Notes: generated by a model from the sequence alone, not told the origin. A stretch of DNA of 64,000 nt from JAKAWQ01 sp963745975 (GCA_963745975.1 CAVUZJ010000009.1:868001-932000), one strand, 5' to 3'. Counted from the first letter of the stretch, positions 33,065 through 42,314 are shown. Numbers and translations are program-made.

Positions 33065-33094
33065 AGTATACGAAGCCCTCGGGGTCTTACGCAA
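33065..33094 (-). promoter_or_regulatory. predicted sigma-70 promoter of the importer/amidase operon
   Basis: Read on the minus strand: -35 TTGCGT (33094-33089) and -10 TATACT (33070-33065) with an 18-base spacer. It lies between the LysR gene stop (33101) and the binding-protein start (32935). The -10 box matches consensus in 5 of 6 bases in its key positions; no experimental support. Confidence 0.45.
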
Positions 33095-33100
33095 GCACAA

Positions 33101-34042
33101 TCAGCCGCGTGCCGCCGCCAGCGCAGCGATGCATTCCGCCTCGGTGGAGGCTGCCGCCGCCAGCACCCACTCGGCGAAGCCTTTGACTGCGGGCAAGTTG
33201 CGCTTGAACGCCGGGTAGACGACGAAATACGCGATGTTGGTGCGGATCGTGTGTGCGTGCGGAATGGAGAGCCGGCCGGACCGCAGATCCTCGAGCACCA
33301 GAAAATGCGGCACCAATGCGATGCCGAGCCCGCTCGCCGCCGCCTCGATGCACATGGCGAAGTTTTCGAACTGCAGCGCCACCCCGTTCAGGCTCGGGCG
33401 CGTCCCGCTCGATTCGAACCAGCGCGGCCACGCCTCCATGAGCGGCGAAAGATGCAGCAGGCGGCAGCTTGCGATCCTCTCGACGATGCCCTCCGGACCC
33501 GAGCGCGCCAGCCGCCGCGCCAGCGCCGGGCTCGAGACGGTCACCAGCTCCTCGCCCATCAGCCGTTCGGCCACGACGTTGGGCCAGGTGGGCGTGCCGA
33601 AGGAGATGCCGGCGTCGAACTCCGTGCCGGAGAACTCGAAGGGCTCGGTCCGGATGAAGAAGTTGATCCGGATCCCGGGATATTTCTCGATGAACCCGGG
33701 CATCCTCGGCACCAGCCACTTCGCGCCGAAGGTCGGCATGGTGGCGAGGTTGAGCGTGCCCACCCCCTTGCGGTGCGCCAGCACCTGCCGTGTCGAGGAC
33801 TCGATCCGGTCGAGGCAGCCCCGCACCTCGGGGAAATAGGCCTCGCCCGCCGTCGTCAGGTCGAAGCGTCGTGTCGTGCGGCTCACCAGCGCCACCCCGA
33901 GCTGATCCTCGAGGGTGCGCACGTGCCGGCTGATCGCGCTCTGGCTGACGCGCAGCTCCTCGGCGGCACGGGTGAAGCTCTGGTGCCGCGCCGCCGCCTC
34001 GAAGGCCTGGAGGAGACTGAGCGAAGGAACATCGCGCCGCAT
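33101..34042 (-). CDS. LysR-family transcriptional regulator (GcvA-like)
   Basis: A 313-residue DNA-binding regulator. The helix-turn-helix lies at about 20-40 (FTRAAEELRVSQSAISRHV), followed by the linker helix with LEDQLGVALVSRTTRRFDLT and a periplasmic-binding-like effector domain. It sits between the divergent hyuAB genes and the importer/amidase operon that follows it in the same direction, so it is the natural regulator of both. The effector is unknown. Confidence 0.92.
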   Translation of the reverse strand: MRRDVPSLSLLQAFEAAARHQSFTRAAEELRVSQSAISRHVRTLEDQLGVALVSRTTRRFDLTTAGEAYFPEVRGCLDRIESSTRQVLAHRKGVGTLNLATMPTFGAKWLVPRMPGFIEKYPGIRINFFIRTEPFEFSGTEFDAGISFGTPTWPNVVAERLMGEELVTVSSPALARRLARSGPEGIVERIASCRLLHLSPLMEAWPRWFESSGTRPSLNGVALQFENFAMCIEAAASGLGIALVPHFLVLEDLRSGRLSIPHAHTIRTNIAYFVVYPAFKRNLPAVKGFAEWVLAAAASTEAECIAALAAARG

Positions 34043-34057
34043 AACTTATGATTTTAA

Positions 34058-34069
34058 TGAATGTATTCA
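34058..34069. promoter_or_regulatory. TGAAT-GT-ATTCA dyad in lysR/hyuA intergenic region
   Basis: A 5-bp inverted repeat with a 2-base centre, in an AT-rich patch 16 bases upstream of the lysR ATG and about 80 bases before hyuA. It has the T-N10/11-A form often bound by LysR proteins. Autoregulation and activation of hyuA are possible. Confidence 0.4.
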
Positions 34070-34149
34070 GAAAAACAAGTCACTTTTCCGCCGAAGCCGC
34101 TTCCCCGACCATCGCCGCCCGGCGCGGTCCGGTGACGAGGTGGGCGAGG

Positions 34150-36219
34150 GTGGATACATACCGGTTGGGAATCGATATCGGCGGAACCTTCACCGACTTC
34201 TCGCTGCTCGAAGAAAAGACGGGCGCCATCAGCGTTTTCAAAACACCCTCCGACCCCTCCCGCCCCGAGGCCGCGCTGCTCGCGGCGACCGCGCGCATCC
34301 TCGCCGAACGCGGCCTCAGCCCCGGGCAGATCCGCTATTTCGTGCACGGCACCACGCTTGCCGTAAACACGATCATCCAGCGCACGGGCTCGCGCACCGC
34401 CCTCCTCGTCACCAAAGGCTTCCGCGACCTCCTCAACATCGCGCGCCATCGCATTCCCGACGTCTTCAACTTCATGGCCGAGGTCCCTGCCCCGCTCGTG
34501 CCGCGCTCGCTCGTCTTCGAGATTGCCGAGCGCTGCGCCGCCGACGGACGCATCATTGCCCTCCCGGACGAGAAGGATGTTGCCGCGGTCGGCCGGCGCA
34601 TGATCGAGGCCGGGGTTGAATTGGCCGCGATCTGTTTCCTGCACAGCTACCGCAATCCGACCGGCGAGGAGCGCGCACGCGAGAGCCTCGCCCGCGCAGC
34701 TCCCGGGATCTACGTCTGCACCTCATCCGACATCTGGCCGCAGCTCCGCGAATACGAGCGCGCGCTCGCCGCCGTCATGAATGCCTATGTCGGCAAGGCG
34801 ATGCGGGGCTATTTCGAGCGTCTCGACCAGGGTGCGAAAACGCTCGGCATCGCCGCCCCCGTCCTCTCCACGAAATCGAACGGCGGGGTGATGCCGGTCC
34901 TCGCCGCGAGCGAGCGCCCGGTCGAGACCCTGATGTCCGGACCGGCCGCCGGCGTCATCGGCGCCGCCCATGTCGGGCGCGCCGCGGGCTTCGCGCGGCT
35001 CATCACCTTCGACATGGGCGGCACCAGCGCCGACGTTGCCGTCGTCGACGGCGCCCCGCACTATTCCACCGAGGGCCATGTCGGGGATTTCCCGGTGATC
35101 ATGCCGGCGATCGACGTCACCTCCATCGGCGCCGGCGGCGGCTCGATCGCCTGGACCGATCCGAGCGGCGCGCTCAAGGTGGGGCCCGAGAGCGCCGGTG
35201 CGCTGCCGGGGCCGGCCTGCTACGGCCTCGGGGGTACACGCCCCACCGTCACCGACGCCTATGTGGCGCTTGGCATCATCGCACCGGAACGGCTGCTCGG
35301 GGGCAGCGTCCGCCTCGACGCGGCACTTGCCGAACGGGCGCTCAGCGTGCTCGGCGCCCGACTGGGCCGCGACGCGCGCGCAACCGCCGAGGCGATCCTC
35401 GAGGTCGCGACCTCGCAGATGTATTCGGCCCTGGTGCCGCTGCTCGCGCGCAAGGGCGTCGCGTACGAGGATTTCACGCTGCTCGCCTTCGGCGGCGGCG
35501 GACCGTGCCACGCCTTTCTGCTGGCCGCCGATGTCGGCATCCGCCGCGTGCTCGTCCCGCTCCATCCCGGCATCCTCTGCGCCGCGGGCTCGCTCGCCGC
35601 CGACGTCCGCAAGGACCTCGTGCAGAGCGTGCACCGCACGGTGCCCGTCAACGGCGACGCCGCCCCCGTTCTCGCCGAGCTTCGCGCTGCCTTCGAGCGG
35701 CTCGCCGCCGAGGGAACGGGCTGGCTCGACTCGCACGGCCTTGATTTCGCGGCCGAGCGGATGGAGTGCAGCGCGGACATGCGCTATGTCGGCCAGTCCT
35801 TCGAGCTCACGCCCGCTCTCACCGCCGAAGATCTTGCGGACGAAACCGGCGCCCGGCTGCGCGCCGCGTTCCTCGGCGTCTATGAGCGCATCTACGGGCA
35901 TAGGGACGAGAGCGCGCCGATCGAGGTGCTCGACGTTCGTCTTTCCGCCGTCGGCGTCAACCCGAGCCCCCGCCTCGGCGAGGCGCTTGCGGCGGGGCCG
36001 CGCGCTGCGCCGCCGCCCGCGCGGCAGAGAACGGTCTTCATCGCCGGCCGCGAGCAAATGGCCGCCGTCTACGACCGCGCCGCGCTTGCGCCCGGCTTCT
36101 CCTTCACCGGTCCCGCAATCGTCGAGCAGTACGATACCACGGTCTTCGTCACGCCGGGCTTCGGCGTGACCGTCGATCCCTGCGGCAACCTCATCGGCGA
36201 GATGCGCGATGCTGAATGA
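34150..36219 (+). CDS. hyuA: hydantoinase/5-oxoprolinase subunit A (HyuA family)
   Basis: A 689-residue ATP-dependent ring-opening enzyme subunit; relatives act on hydantoins, 5-oxoproline, N-methylhydantoin or acetone. N-terminal ATPase motif RLGIDIGGTFTDF, then HGTTLAVNTI, SGPAAGVIGAA, FDMGGTSADVAV and SIGAGGGSIAW. Start chosen at GTG 34150, with GAGG 9 bases before it and a family-length product; GTG 34132 is the alternative. It overlaps hyuB by 11 bases. The exact substrate cannot be told from sequence. Confidence 0.93.
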   Translation: MDTYRLGIDIGGTFTDFSLLEEKTGAISVFKTPSDPSRPEAALLAATARILAERGLSPGQIRYFVHGTTLAVNTIIQRTGSRTALLVTKGFRDLLNIARHRIPDVFNFMAEVPAPLVPRSLVFEIAERCAADGRIIALPDEKDVAAVGRRMIEAGVELAAICFLHSYRNPTGEERARESLARAAPGIYVCTSSDIWPQLREYERALAAVMNAYVGKAMRGYFERLDQGAKTLGIAAPVLSTKSNGGVMPVLAASERPVETLMSGPAAGVIGAAHVGRAAGFARLITFDMGGTSADVAVVDGAPHYSTEGHVGDFPVIMPAIDVTSIGAGGGSIAWTDPSGALKVGPESAGALPGPACYGLGGTRPTVTDAYVALGIIAPERLLGGSVRLDAALAERALSVLGARLGRDARATAEAILEVATSQMYSALVPLLARKGVAYEDFTLLAFGGGGPCHAFLLAADVGIRRVLVPLHPGILCAAGSLAADVRKDLVQSVHRTVPVNGDAAPVLAELRAAFERLAAEGTGWLDSHGLDFAAERMECSADMRYVGQSFELTPALTAEDLADETGARLRAAFLGVYERIYGHRDESAPIEVLDVRLSAVGVNPSPRLGEALAAGPRAAPPPARQRTVFIAGREQMAAVYDRAALAPGFSFTGPAIVEQYDTTVFVTPGFGVTVDPCGNLIGEMRDAE

Positions 36220-38179
36220 CAAGGTCCTCCTCGAGGTCCTCAACAATCACTTCACCGGCATCGTCGAGGAGATGGGCTATGTGATCCATCGGGCCGGATT
36301 CACCGTCTTCGTGAAAGAAACCTGGGACTTCGATTCGGCGCTTGTCGCCCCCTCGGGCGAGATTTTCTGCTATCCGCGGAATATCGGCGTCACCAACATG
36401 CTCGGCATGCATATGGGGGCGGCGATCGCCGCGGTCCCCGATCTCGCGCCGGGCGACGTCATCGTCACCAACGATCCGAAGACGACCGCGGGCATGTGCA
36501 CGCATCTGCCCGATATCATGCTCTTCAAGCCGCTCTTCCATGAGGGAAGGCTGCTCTGTTTCGCCTGGTGCTTCGTCCATTCCTCCGATGTCGGCGGGCT
36601 GGTGCCGGGCAGCATCGCACCCACCGCCTACGACCGTTTCCAGGAAGGATTCGCGATCCCGCCGACGCGGCTCTACCGAAAGGGCGTGCTGAACGAGGAG
36701 CTGCTCCGCATCATCCTGCACAATTGCCGGATCCCCGAGCAGAACTGGGGCGACATGAAGGCCCTCCTCTCGGCTCTCACGGTCGCCGAGCGGCGCATCA
36801 CCGACCTCGCCCGCCGCCATGGCGGCGAGACGATCGCCCAGGCGATCACCGGCGTGATGGGCTACGCGGAGACGCGCGCACGCGCGATCCTGAGCAAGAT
36901 CCCGGACGGTACCTACGCATTCTCGGATTATGTCGAGGTCGACTACGTCACGCCCTACCATGTCCGCATCAAGGTGGCACTCACCGCGAAGGCGGGCGCG
37001 ATCCATCTCGACTTCACCGGCACCGACCCCGAGGTGCGCGCGGCCATGAACCTGCCGACATTCGGCCGGCCCAACCAGTGGATCGTGCTCGGGATCGTCA
37101 ACTACCTTCGCACCTCGGATCGCACGCTGCCGCTCAATCGCGGGCTGCTGCGCTCGGTCACCGCCGCCATCCCCGAGGGCACCGTCCTCAACCCCGGACC
37201 GGTCGCCGCCTCCGGCATCCGCCATATCACCGGCTATCGCGTCGCCGACGCGGTCCTAGGCGCGCTCAGCCAGGCGGTGCCCGAGGCGATCCCCGCTGCC
37301 GGCGCTGGCCAGGTTGCGATCGTCCTCTTCTCGTACCGCGATCCCGGCAGCGGCACCTATCGCGTCAGCGTCCTGCAGCCGATGCAGGGCGGCTCGGGCG
37401 CGCGCCCGATCAAGGACGGGATCGACGGCGTCAATTTCTCCGCGGGTTCGCTGCGCAACGTGCCGACCGAGAGCATCGAGAACGAGGCGCCGGTGCTCGT
37501 CCACCAGTATTGCCTCGCCGATGTCGCCGCGGCGGGCGAATATCGCGGCGGGACCGGCGTCATCTTCGAGTTCGAATGTCTCGCACCCGAGGCCCTTGTC
37601 ACCGCGCGCGGGATGGATCGCTTCCGCCTCCGCCCTTACGGGCGCGAGGGCGGCGCGGCCGGCACGCTCGGCGATGTCGTGCTCACGCCAGCCCACGAAG
37701 CCGCGCGCCGCACTGGGAAGATCGACGTGCTCCGCCTCCAGCCGCACGACGTGGTGCGCATCACCGCCCCAGGCGGCGGCGGCTACGGCCTCCCCGCTCA
37801 GCGCGCGCCCGACGCGGTGCTGCGCGACGTCGCCGATGGCTTCGTCACGGAAGAGGAGGCGCGCGAGATATACCGGGTAGCGATCGCGGACGGAAAGCTC
37901 GACGCGGTGGCGACCGCGGCGCTGCGCGGCGCGCCTGCGGCGATGAATGCGCCCGCGTTCCTTTTCGGCCCGGAACGCGCCGAATATGAGGCCGTCCTGG
38001 CACCCGCGCTGCAAGACCTCGTCTCCGGCCTTCTCGCGGAGCGCCCCGGCCCGGTGCGCCAGTTCGCTCGCGACCGGCTGTATGCGGCGCTCGAGCGCGA
38101 CCCCGCGCTCAGGGCCCAGCCCCCTTCGATGCTGGCGGCAAAAATGTCGTGTCTGCTCGACGATCTCCTCTCCCCCTAA
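36209..38179 (+). CDS. hyuB: hydantoinase/5-oxoprolinase subunit B (HyuB family)
   Basis: A 656-residue partner of HyuA. Family marks include NNHFTGIVEEMGYVIHRA, NDPKTTAGMCTHLPDI, SSDVGGLVPGS, LDFTGTDPEV and the C-terminal ITAPGGGGYG. Subunit B is usually about 570 residues; this one has an additional tail of some 90 residues after the glycine-rich segment, rich in Ala and Arg. The gene ends at a small hairpin (38212-38239) and then mobile-element debris. Confidence 0.92.
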   Translation: MLNDKVLLEVLNNHFTGIVEEMGYVIHRAGFTVFVKETWDFDSALVAPSGEIFCYPRNIGVTNMLGMHMGAAIAAVPDLAPGDVIVTNDPKTTAGMCTHLPDIMLFKPLFHEGRLLCFAWCFVHSSDVGGLVPGSIAPTAYDRFQEGFAIPPTRLYRKGVLNEELLRIILHNCRIPEQNWGDMKALLSALTVAERRITDLARRHGGETIAQAITGVMGYAETRARAILSKIPDGTYAFSDYVEVDYVTPYHVRIKVALTAKAGAIHLDFTGTDPEVRAAMNLPTFGRPNQWIVLGIVNYLRTSDRTLPLNRGLLRSVTAAIPEGTVLNPGPVAASGIRHITGYRVADAVLGALSQAVPEAIPAAGAGQVAIVLFSYRDPGSGTYRVSVLQPMQGGSGARPIKDGIDGVNFSAGSLRNVPTESIENEAPVLVHQYCLADVAAAGEYRGGTGVIFEFECLAPEALVTARGMDRFRLRPYGREGGAAGTLGDVVLTPAHEAARRTGKIDVLRLQPHDVVRITAPGGGGYGLPAQRAPDAVLRDVADGFVTEEEAREIYRVAIADGKLDAVATAALRGAPAAMNAPAFLFGPERAEYEAVLAPALQDLVSGLLAERPGPVRQFARDRLYAALERDPALRAQPPSMLAAKMSCLLDDLLSP

Positions 38180-38348
38180 AGTCGACCGTTCACATCTCGA
38201 ATTTGGCCGACCCGCCATTTTCGCGAACGAAAGTGGCGGACGAGCGCGGAAAGGCTCGCATTACCCTCGCGTGCCAGCGCCAGCTCACGGTATCGGGGTC
38301 AACGCTAATTTTGAGACTGGCAGTGCAGGACCAAGCGTTTTGATACCC
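38180..38348. other. non-coding stretch between hyuB and the IS630 remnant
   Basis: No gene is visible. A hairpin with a 12-bp stem and one mismatch (CCGCCA..TTTCG / CGAAA..TGGCGG, loop CGAA) occupies 38212-38239, 33 bases after the hyuB stop; there is no T-run, so a terminator function is doubtful. The AT content is higher than in the flanking genes, as often at old insertion borders. Confidence 0.5.
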
Positions 38349-39144
38349 TAATGCCAACCCACTCGGGCATTGACTCGACGAAAGGGCTTCCCGACGCGGG
38401 GGCGGATACGATTCACCGTGGCGAACCGCAGGATGTCCGCCATGGCCGCGCCTCTTCCGTTGCGCTCCGACTTCATCTCTGCGGAGCTTCGCCGCCAGGC
38501 GGGGTGGAGGCGCGAGGCGAACCAGGCGCGACGATTGCTGGCCCTTGCGGCGATTTACGACGGAGGCTCGCGTAGCGACGCGGCACGGATCGGCGGCGCC
38601 AAAGGACCAGCGCACCGCCTGCACCGATATCTTCGGGACGATCTGTCCCGGGCTGGGCAAAGGCGCCGGCCTCGTCCTGCCCCGCTGCAATGTCACGACG
38701 ATGAACCTGCATCCGGCCGAAATGGCGACCACCGCGGCACCGGGCGCTCGCGCGGTGCTGCTGCTGGACCGGGCCGGGTGGCACCTGTCGGACCGGCTGG
38801 CGGTACCGCCGAATATCACGCTGATGCCGCTGCCGGCCAAAGGTCCCGACCTGAACCCGGTCGCAAACGTCTGGCAGTTCATCCGCGATCATTGGCTCTC
38901 CAGCCGCATCTTCCGTTCCGAGCACGACATCGTCGACCACTGCTGCCATGCCTAGAGCGGGATGGGGTCGCTCGCGCTCACCCATCCCGCTCTAGGTCAT
39001 TGTTTTATCGCGTGATTCAGACCTACGGCGATTCCACCTTCGGTCATCACGCTCTAGAACAAACTCCTCGAACACCCCTGGCGCATCATGTCCCTCGGCC
39101 TGCGCGACTGGGCCCATGGGTTCCGATCAATGCGGGTTGGTGTA
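38349..39144 (+). pseudogene. IS630-family transposase remnant (deleted and interrupted)
   Basis: The N-terminal part, from ATG 38442, reads PLRSDFISAELRRQAGW and ARRLLALAAIYDG, as in IS630 transposases. It is then joined out of frame to the C-terminal DDE part: PKDQRTA, ICPGLGKGAGLVLPRCN, AVLLLDRAGWHLSDRL and PPNITLMPLPAKGPDLNP. The middle of the protein, with the first catalytic Asp, is deleted. The reading then meets a 104-bp element at 38953-39056 and resumes behind it as NKLLEHPWRIMSLGLRDWAHGF. TA and similar CCAACCC inverted ends at 38349 and 39144 probably mark the borders. Confidence 0.85.
38953..39056. mobile_element. MITE-like element, copy 2 (TA-flanked, 104 bp) inside the IS630 remnant
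   Basis: Both ends read TAGAGCG(G/T)GATG inwards, 11 of 12 bases matching, and both are bounded by TA. Two terminal hairpins flank the core aggtcattgttttatcgcg. It is inserted in reverse orientation compared with copy 1 at 977-1116. It splits the transposase coding sequence between the codons for HCCHA and NKLLEHP, so it transposed after the IS arrived. Confidence 0.88.
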
Positions 39145-39165
39145 ACCCAGTGCCGAAGCCTGGGC

Positions 39166-39921
39166 TTACTTGCCGCCCTCGGCCCCGGCGGCGCGGAACG
39201 TCACCACGAGGACGTCGCGGAAGGCCGGGCGGGCGGGGTCCTCGGGCACGACCGCGGTGACGCCATGCATCACGCGGTGGTCGTCGACGAGGGCGGCGGC
39301 GAAGGGCTCGGCCAGGGTGAAGCTGCCGAGCGTGCGGCCCGCGAGGTCGTGGATGGAGGTGACGCCGCTTCGGACGTTCTCGCGGCGGATCAGCAGCACG
39401 AGCACGTAATCGACGCCGTCGCGGTGCATGCCCTCGGGCGTCGGCTGGCCCGCGGCGCCGGAGCGCGCCTCGATGCGGAACTGGTGCGCCTCGATATGCC
39501 AGGCGCGGTTCGGCGCGAGACGGTCGAACAGGCTACGGGTGGTGGCGAGGATCGCCCGCATGCTGGGCCCCGCCCCCACCGCCTCGGCGATCGGCGCGAA
39601 CCAGCGCTCGATCCCGCCGTTGAGCGCGTTGTAGTCACGGCTCTGGTAGTGCGGCTGATGGAGCGCGCGCAGGATCGGCCCGCCGCCGGCCGCGGCGGCG
39701 AAGACGCCAAAGCGGCGGCGGCGATAGCGCCCGCCGTCGGCCATGTAGACGTCGAGCCCGAGATCGTCCCAGCTCGCCGCGAAGGCCGGCCAATCGGCGA
39801 GCGGGCGTGATTTGTCCCTGGCCGCCTCGAAGAGCGCGCGCATGCGAAGGCCGGGCACGTATGCGAAGCCGTCGCGGGCGAGGACGTGGAAGAGATCGGC
39901 GAGCGGATCGGCGAGGGTCAT
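39166..39921 (-). CDS. 2-oxoglutarate/Fe(II)-dependent dioxygenase, amino-acid hydroxylase-like
   Basis: A 251-residue enzyme resembling the 2OG-Fe dioxygenase family that includes L-isoleucine 4-hydroxylase (IDO). Likely metal ligands are H166 and D168 in GMHRDGVDYV and H219 in HRVMHGVTAV. Other family marks are DGGRYRRRRFGVF and QPHYQSRDYNALNGG. The substrate is probably a free amino acid, by analogy. It starts in an ATGA overlap with the end of the MscS gene, an unusual pairing. Confidence 0.85.
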   Translation of the reverse strand: MTLADPLADLFHVLARDGFAYVPGLRMRALFEAARDKSRPLADWPAFAASWDDLGLDVYMADGGRYRRRRFGVFAAAAGGGPILRALHQPHYQSRDYNALNGGIERWFAPIAEAVGAGPSMRAILATTRSLFDRLAPNRAWHIEAHQFRIEARSGAAGQPTPEGMHRDGVDYVLVLLIRRENVRSGVTSIHDLAGRTLGSFTLAEPFAAALVDDHRVMHGVTAVVPEDPARPAFRDVLVVTFRAAGAEGGK

Positions 39922-42314
39922 AGGCGGGCTCCGGGCGGGGCATTGGCGCCCCGGGGCAGATGATAGAGCGTGACGGGCTGGTCCAGAACCAGCTTCTGGT
40001 GCGGGAAAGGCATCTCGATTCCGAGCTCGTCGAAGCGCTTCTTCATCCGCCGGTTGAACTCCCGCATCACCGCCCAGCGCTGCGCGGGCCCCGTCCGCAG
40101 CCGGCAGACGACGACCACCGAGGAGGCGGCGAACTGGTCGAGGCCCCAGACCTCGAGATCGTCGCGGATCATCGCCGCCCATTCCGGCTCTTTGCGCATC
40201 TCGGCCGCGATCTCCTTCAAGACCGCGATCACGCGGTCAACGTCCTCCTTGTAGGCGACGCCGACATTGAACAGCGCATAGCTGAAGTCGCGGGTCATGT
40301 TGGTGACGCTGGTGACGGCGCTGAAGGGGACGATGTGCACCGAGCCGTCCGATGCGCGCAGCCGGATGGTGCGGATCGAGAGATTCTCGACGACGCCGTT
40401 GAGCCCGCCGAGCGAGACGACGTCGCCCACCTGCATCGCGTTCTCGATCAGGAGGAAGAGCCCGGTGATGATGTCCTGGACGAGCTTCTGCGCGCCGAAG
40501 CCGATCGCGATGCCGACGATGCCGGCGCCGGCGAGCAGGGGGGCGATGTTCACGCCGATCTCGCTCAGCACCATCAGCCCGACGACGATGACGATGACGA
40601 CGAAGAGGGTGGCGCGCATCATCGGCAAGAGCGTCCGCAGGCGGGCCGCGCGCGTCACATGCCCCTCGCGCGAAAGGCGCGCGAGCTGGCGTTCCACCGA
40701 GCCGTTCACCGCCTCCCACACCAGCATCGCCGCCGCGAGGGTGACCCCGATCACGATCACCGCGCCGAGCGCGCGCCCGCCAAGCTGATCGGAGGAGAAC
40801 CAGGCGAAGGCGTCGACGCCCCACACCTCGAGCAGGATCAGAACGGCGAGCAGGCCGAGCACGATCGAGACGAGGTTGCGCAGGCCCCTGAGATAATACC
40901 GCGCCCGGCGCTCCAGGCCGGGAAAGCGGTCCGCGATGTCCTCGCCGATCCGGATATGCCGCTCGATCGCGCGCTTGACCGCGCTGTCCACCGCCCATGC
41001 GGCCGCGATCACCAGGACGGCGGCGACGCAAAAGCGGAGCAGCGTGGCGAAGCCGTTCGGCACGCCGACCGCCCAGACCACCCAGAGTGCGAGGAGATAG
41101 AAGATCGCGAGGTAGTGCCAATAGGCGGCGAGCGCGTTGCGCAGCGCCGCGACCGGCCCGCGCGCGCCCTCGGGCGCCCTGAGATGCGCCTTCACCGCGC
41201 GGCGCTGCTGCAGCACGATCACCACCAGGAAGAGGTGCACCACGAGCGCCACCAGCTTCACGAAGGCAAGATGGAGGCTCGGGTAGAGGCCGAAGAGGAG
41301 GGCGACCTCGGCGGCGGTGTAGCCGAAGACGCTGACGCCGACGATGCGCCGCGACCAGAGCATCGCGTAGCGCGCCGTGTTGTCGCTCGCCGGCAGGAGC
41401 CGGAGCGATGGGCAGGCGGCACCCATCAGCATCCGCATGGCGGAGAGCAGGACCCGCGCGACGACATAGGCGTTGGCGACGGCGAGGATCACGAGCTTGG
41501 CGATCGCGCTGGCGCCGAGGCCGGCGCCGAGAAGCCCGTTGGCGACGGCGGCGAAGACGACCACGGGCACGAGATCGAGCAGAAACGAGAGGACGGCGAG
41601 CCAGGCGCGGCGGAGGTGCCGCGCCGCTTGGTGCCCGCGCCGGTCCTCCGTCTCGCCCGCCTCGGCGCGCGCCTCCCCCTCGGCCGCGCCGGGCGAGGGC
41701 CGCGGGGGCTCGCCGTCGCGGCGGCGGGCGAGCGCGGCGAGCGCGGCGCGGGCCCGGGCGAGCGCGGCGAGCGCGGCGCGGGCCCGGGCGAGCGCGCGGA
41801 TCGCCAGCCGCTCCGCCGCCAGCCCCGCTGCCGCAACCACCGCGAGCCGCCAGGCCACGGCAAGCAGCATCTGGTGGAGGTAGCGATCGTGGAGAACGCT
41901 CGAGATCCAGACCGCAAGGAGGGGAAAGGAGATGATCGTCCGGATCGCGCCGCTGATTGCGAGGCTTGCCGCCTCGAGGCGGCCGGCAAGCCCGACCAGC
42001 ACCTGAGCGCCGAGGCTGTTCGGCTTGAGCGGCACGGCGGGCGCGGGCGTGCCGGCGGCGGCCGGGGCGGGATGCGCCGGCGGCGCGGGCTTGCCTGCCG
42101 CTGACGGGGCGTGCGACGCCGCGGGCGGGCCTTCCGCTACTGCCCGGAGGGCGGCGATCAGCGCATCGCGGGTGGCAGGGTTTTCCAGCACCGAGAGCGC
42201 CGCCGCCGCCTGCTCGCGCGTCATCGCCGGCGGCGCGGCGGCGGCCGGCGCGGCGGCGGCCGGCGGGGCCGCGGCGGCCAGCAGGAGCAGCGCGAGGGCG
42301 AGGGCCCGAGTCAT
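39918..42314 (-). CDS. large MscS-family mechanosensitive channel
   Basis: A 798-residue inner-membrane channel. A signal peptide (MTRALALALLLLAAA) and a short periplasmic domain precede an Ala/Arg-rich cytoplasmic loop and some ten membrane segments. The MscS core comes last: GIVGIAIGFGAQKLVQDII (pore helix), VGDVVSLGGLNGVVENLSIR (beta domain) and the C-terminal cage. Closest in layout to YbiO/YnaI-type channels. ATG 42314 was chosen because it opens the signal peptide; the frame is open further upstream but without family features. Confidence 0.9.
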   Translation of the reverse strand: MTRALALALLLLAAAAPPAAAAPAAAAPPAMTREQAAAALSVLENPATRDALIAALRAVAEGPPAASHAPSAAGKPAPPAHPAPAAAGTPAPAVPLKPNSLGAQVLVGLAGRLEAASLAISGAIRTIISFPLLAVWISSVLHDRYLHQMLLAVAWRLAVVAAAGLAAERLAIRALARARAALAALARARAALAALARRRDGEPPRPSPGAAEGEARAEAGETEDRRGHQAARHLRRAWLAVLSFLLDLVPVVVFAAVANGLLGAGLGASAIAKLVILAVANAYVVARVLLSAMRMLMGAACPSLRLLPASDNTARYAMLWSRRIVGVSVFGYTAAEVALLFGLYPSLHLAFVKLVALVVHLFLVVIVLQQRRAVKAHLRAPEGARGPVAALRNALAAYWHYLAIFYLLALWVVWAVGVPNGFATLLRFCVAAVLVIAAAWAVDSAVKRAIERHIRIGEDIADRFPGLERRARYYLRGLRNLVSIVLGLLAVLILLEVWGVDAFAWFSSDQLGGRALGAVIVIGVTLAAAMLVWEAVNGSVERQLARLSREGHVTRAARLRTLLPMMRATLFVVIVIVVGLMVLSEIGVNIAPLLAGAGIVGIAIGFGAQKLVQDIITGLFLLIENAMQVGDVVSLGGLNGVVENLSIRTIRLRASDGSVHIVPFSAVTSVTNMTRDFSYALFNVGVAYKEDVDRVIAVLKEIAAEMRKEPEWAAMIRDDLEVWGLDQFAASSVVVVCRLRTGPAQRWAVMREFNRRMKKRFDELGIEMPFPHQKLVLDQPVTLYHLPRGANAPPGARL
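41731..41790. repeat. 30-bp tandem repeat (2 copies) in the MscS gene
   Basis: Two identical 30-base units (41731-41760 and 41761-41790) encode the ten-residue unit ARARAALAAL in the loop before the MscS core. The reading frame is kept. Such a repeat can change copy number by slippage without breaking the protein. Confidence 0.8.

Noticed and set aside
38212..38239. Hairpin after hyuB as a rho-independent terminator
   Set aside because: The stem is good but no run of T follows on either strand.
41731..41790. Tandem repeat considered as a CRISPR-like array
   Set aside because: Two contiguous identical units without spacers, inside a coding region; a simple coding duplication.
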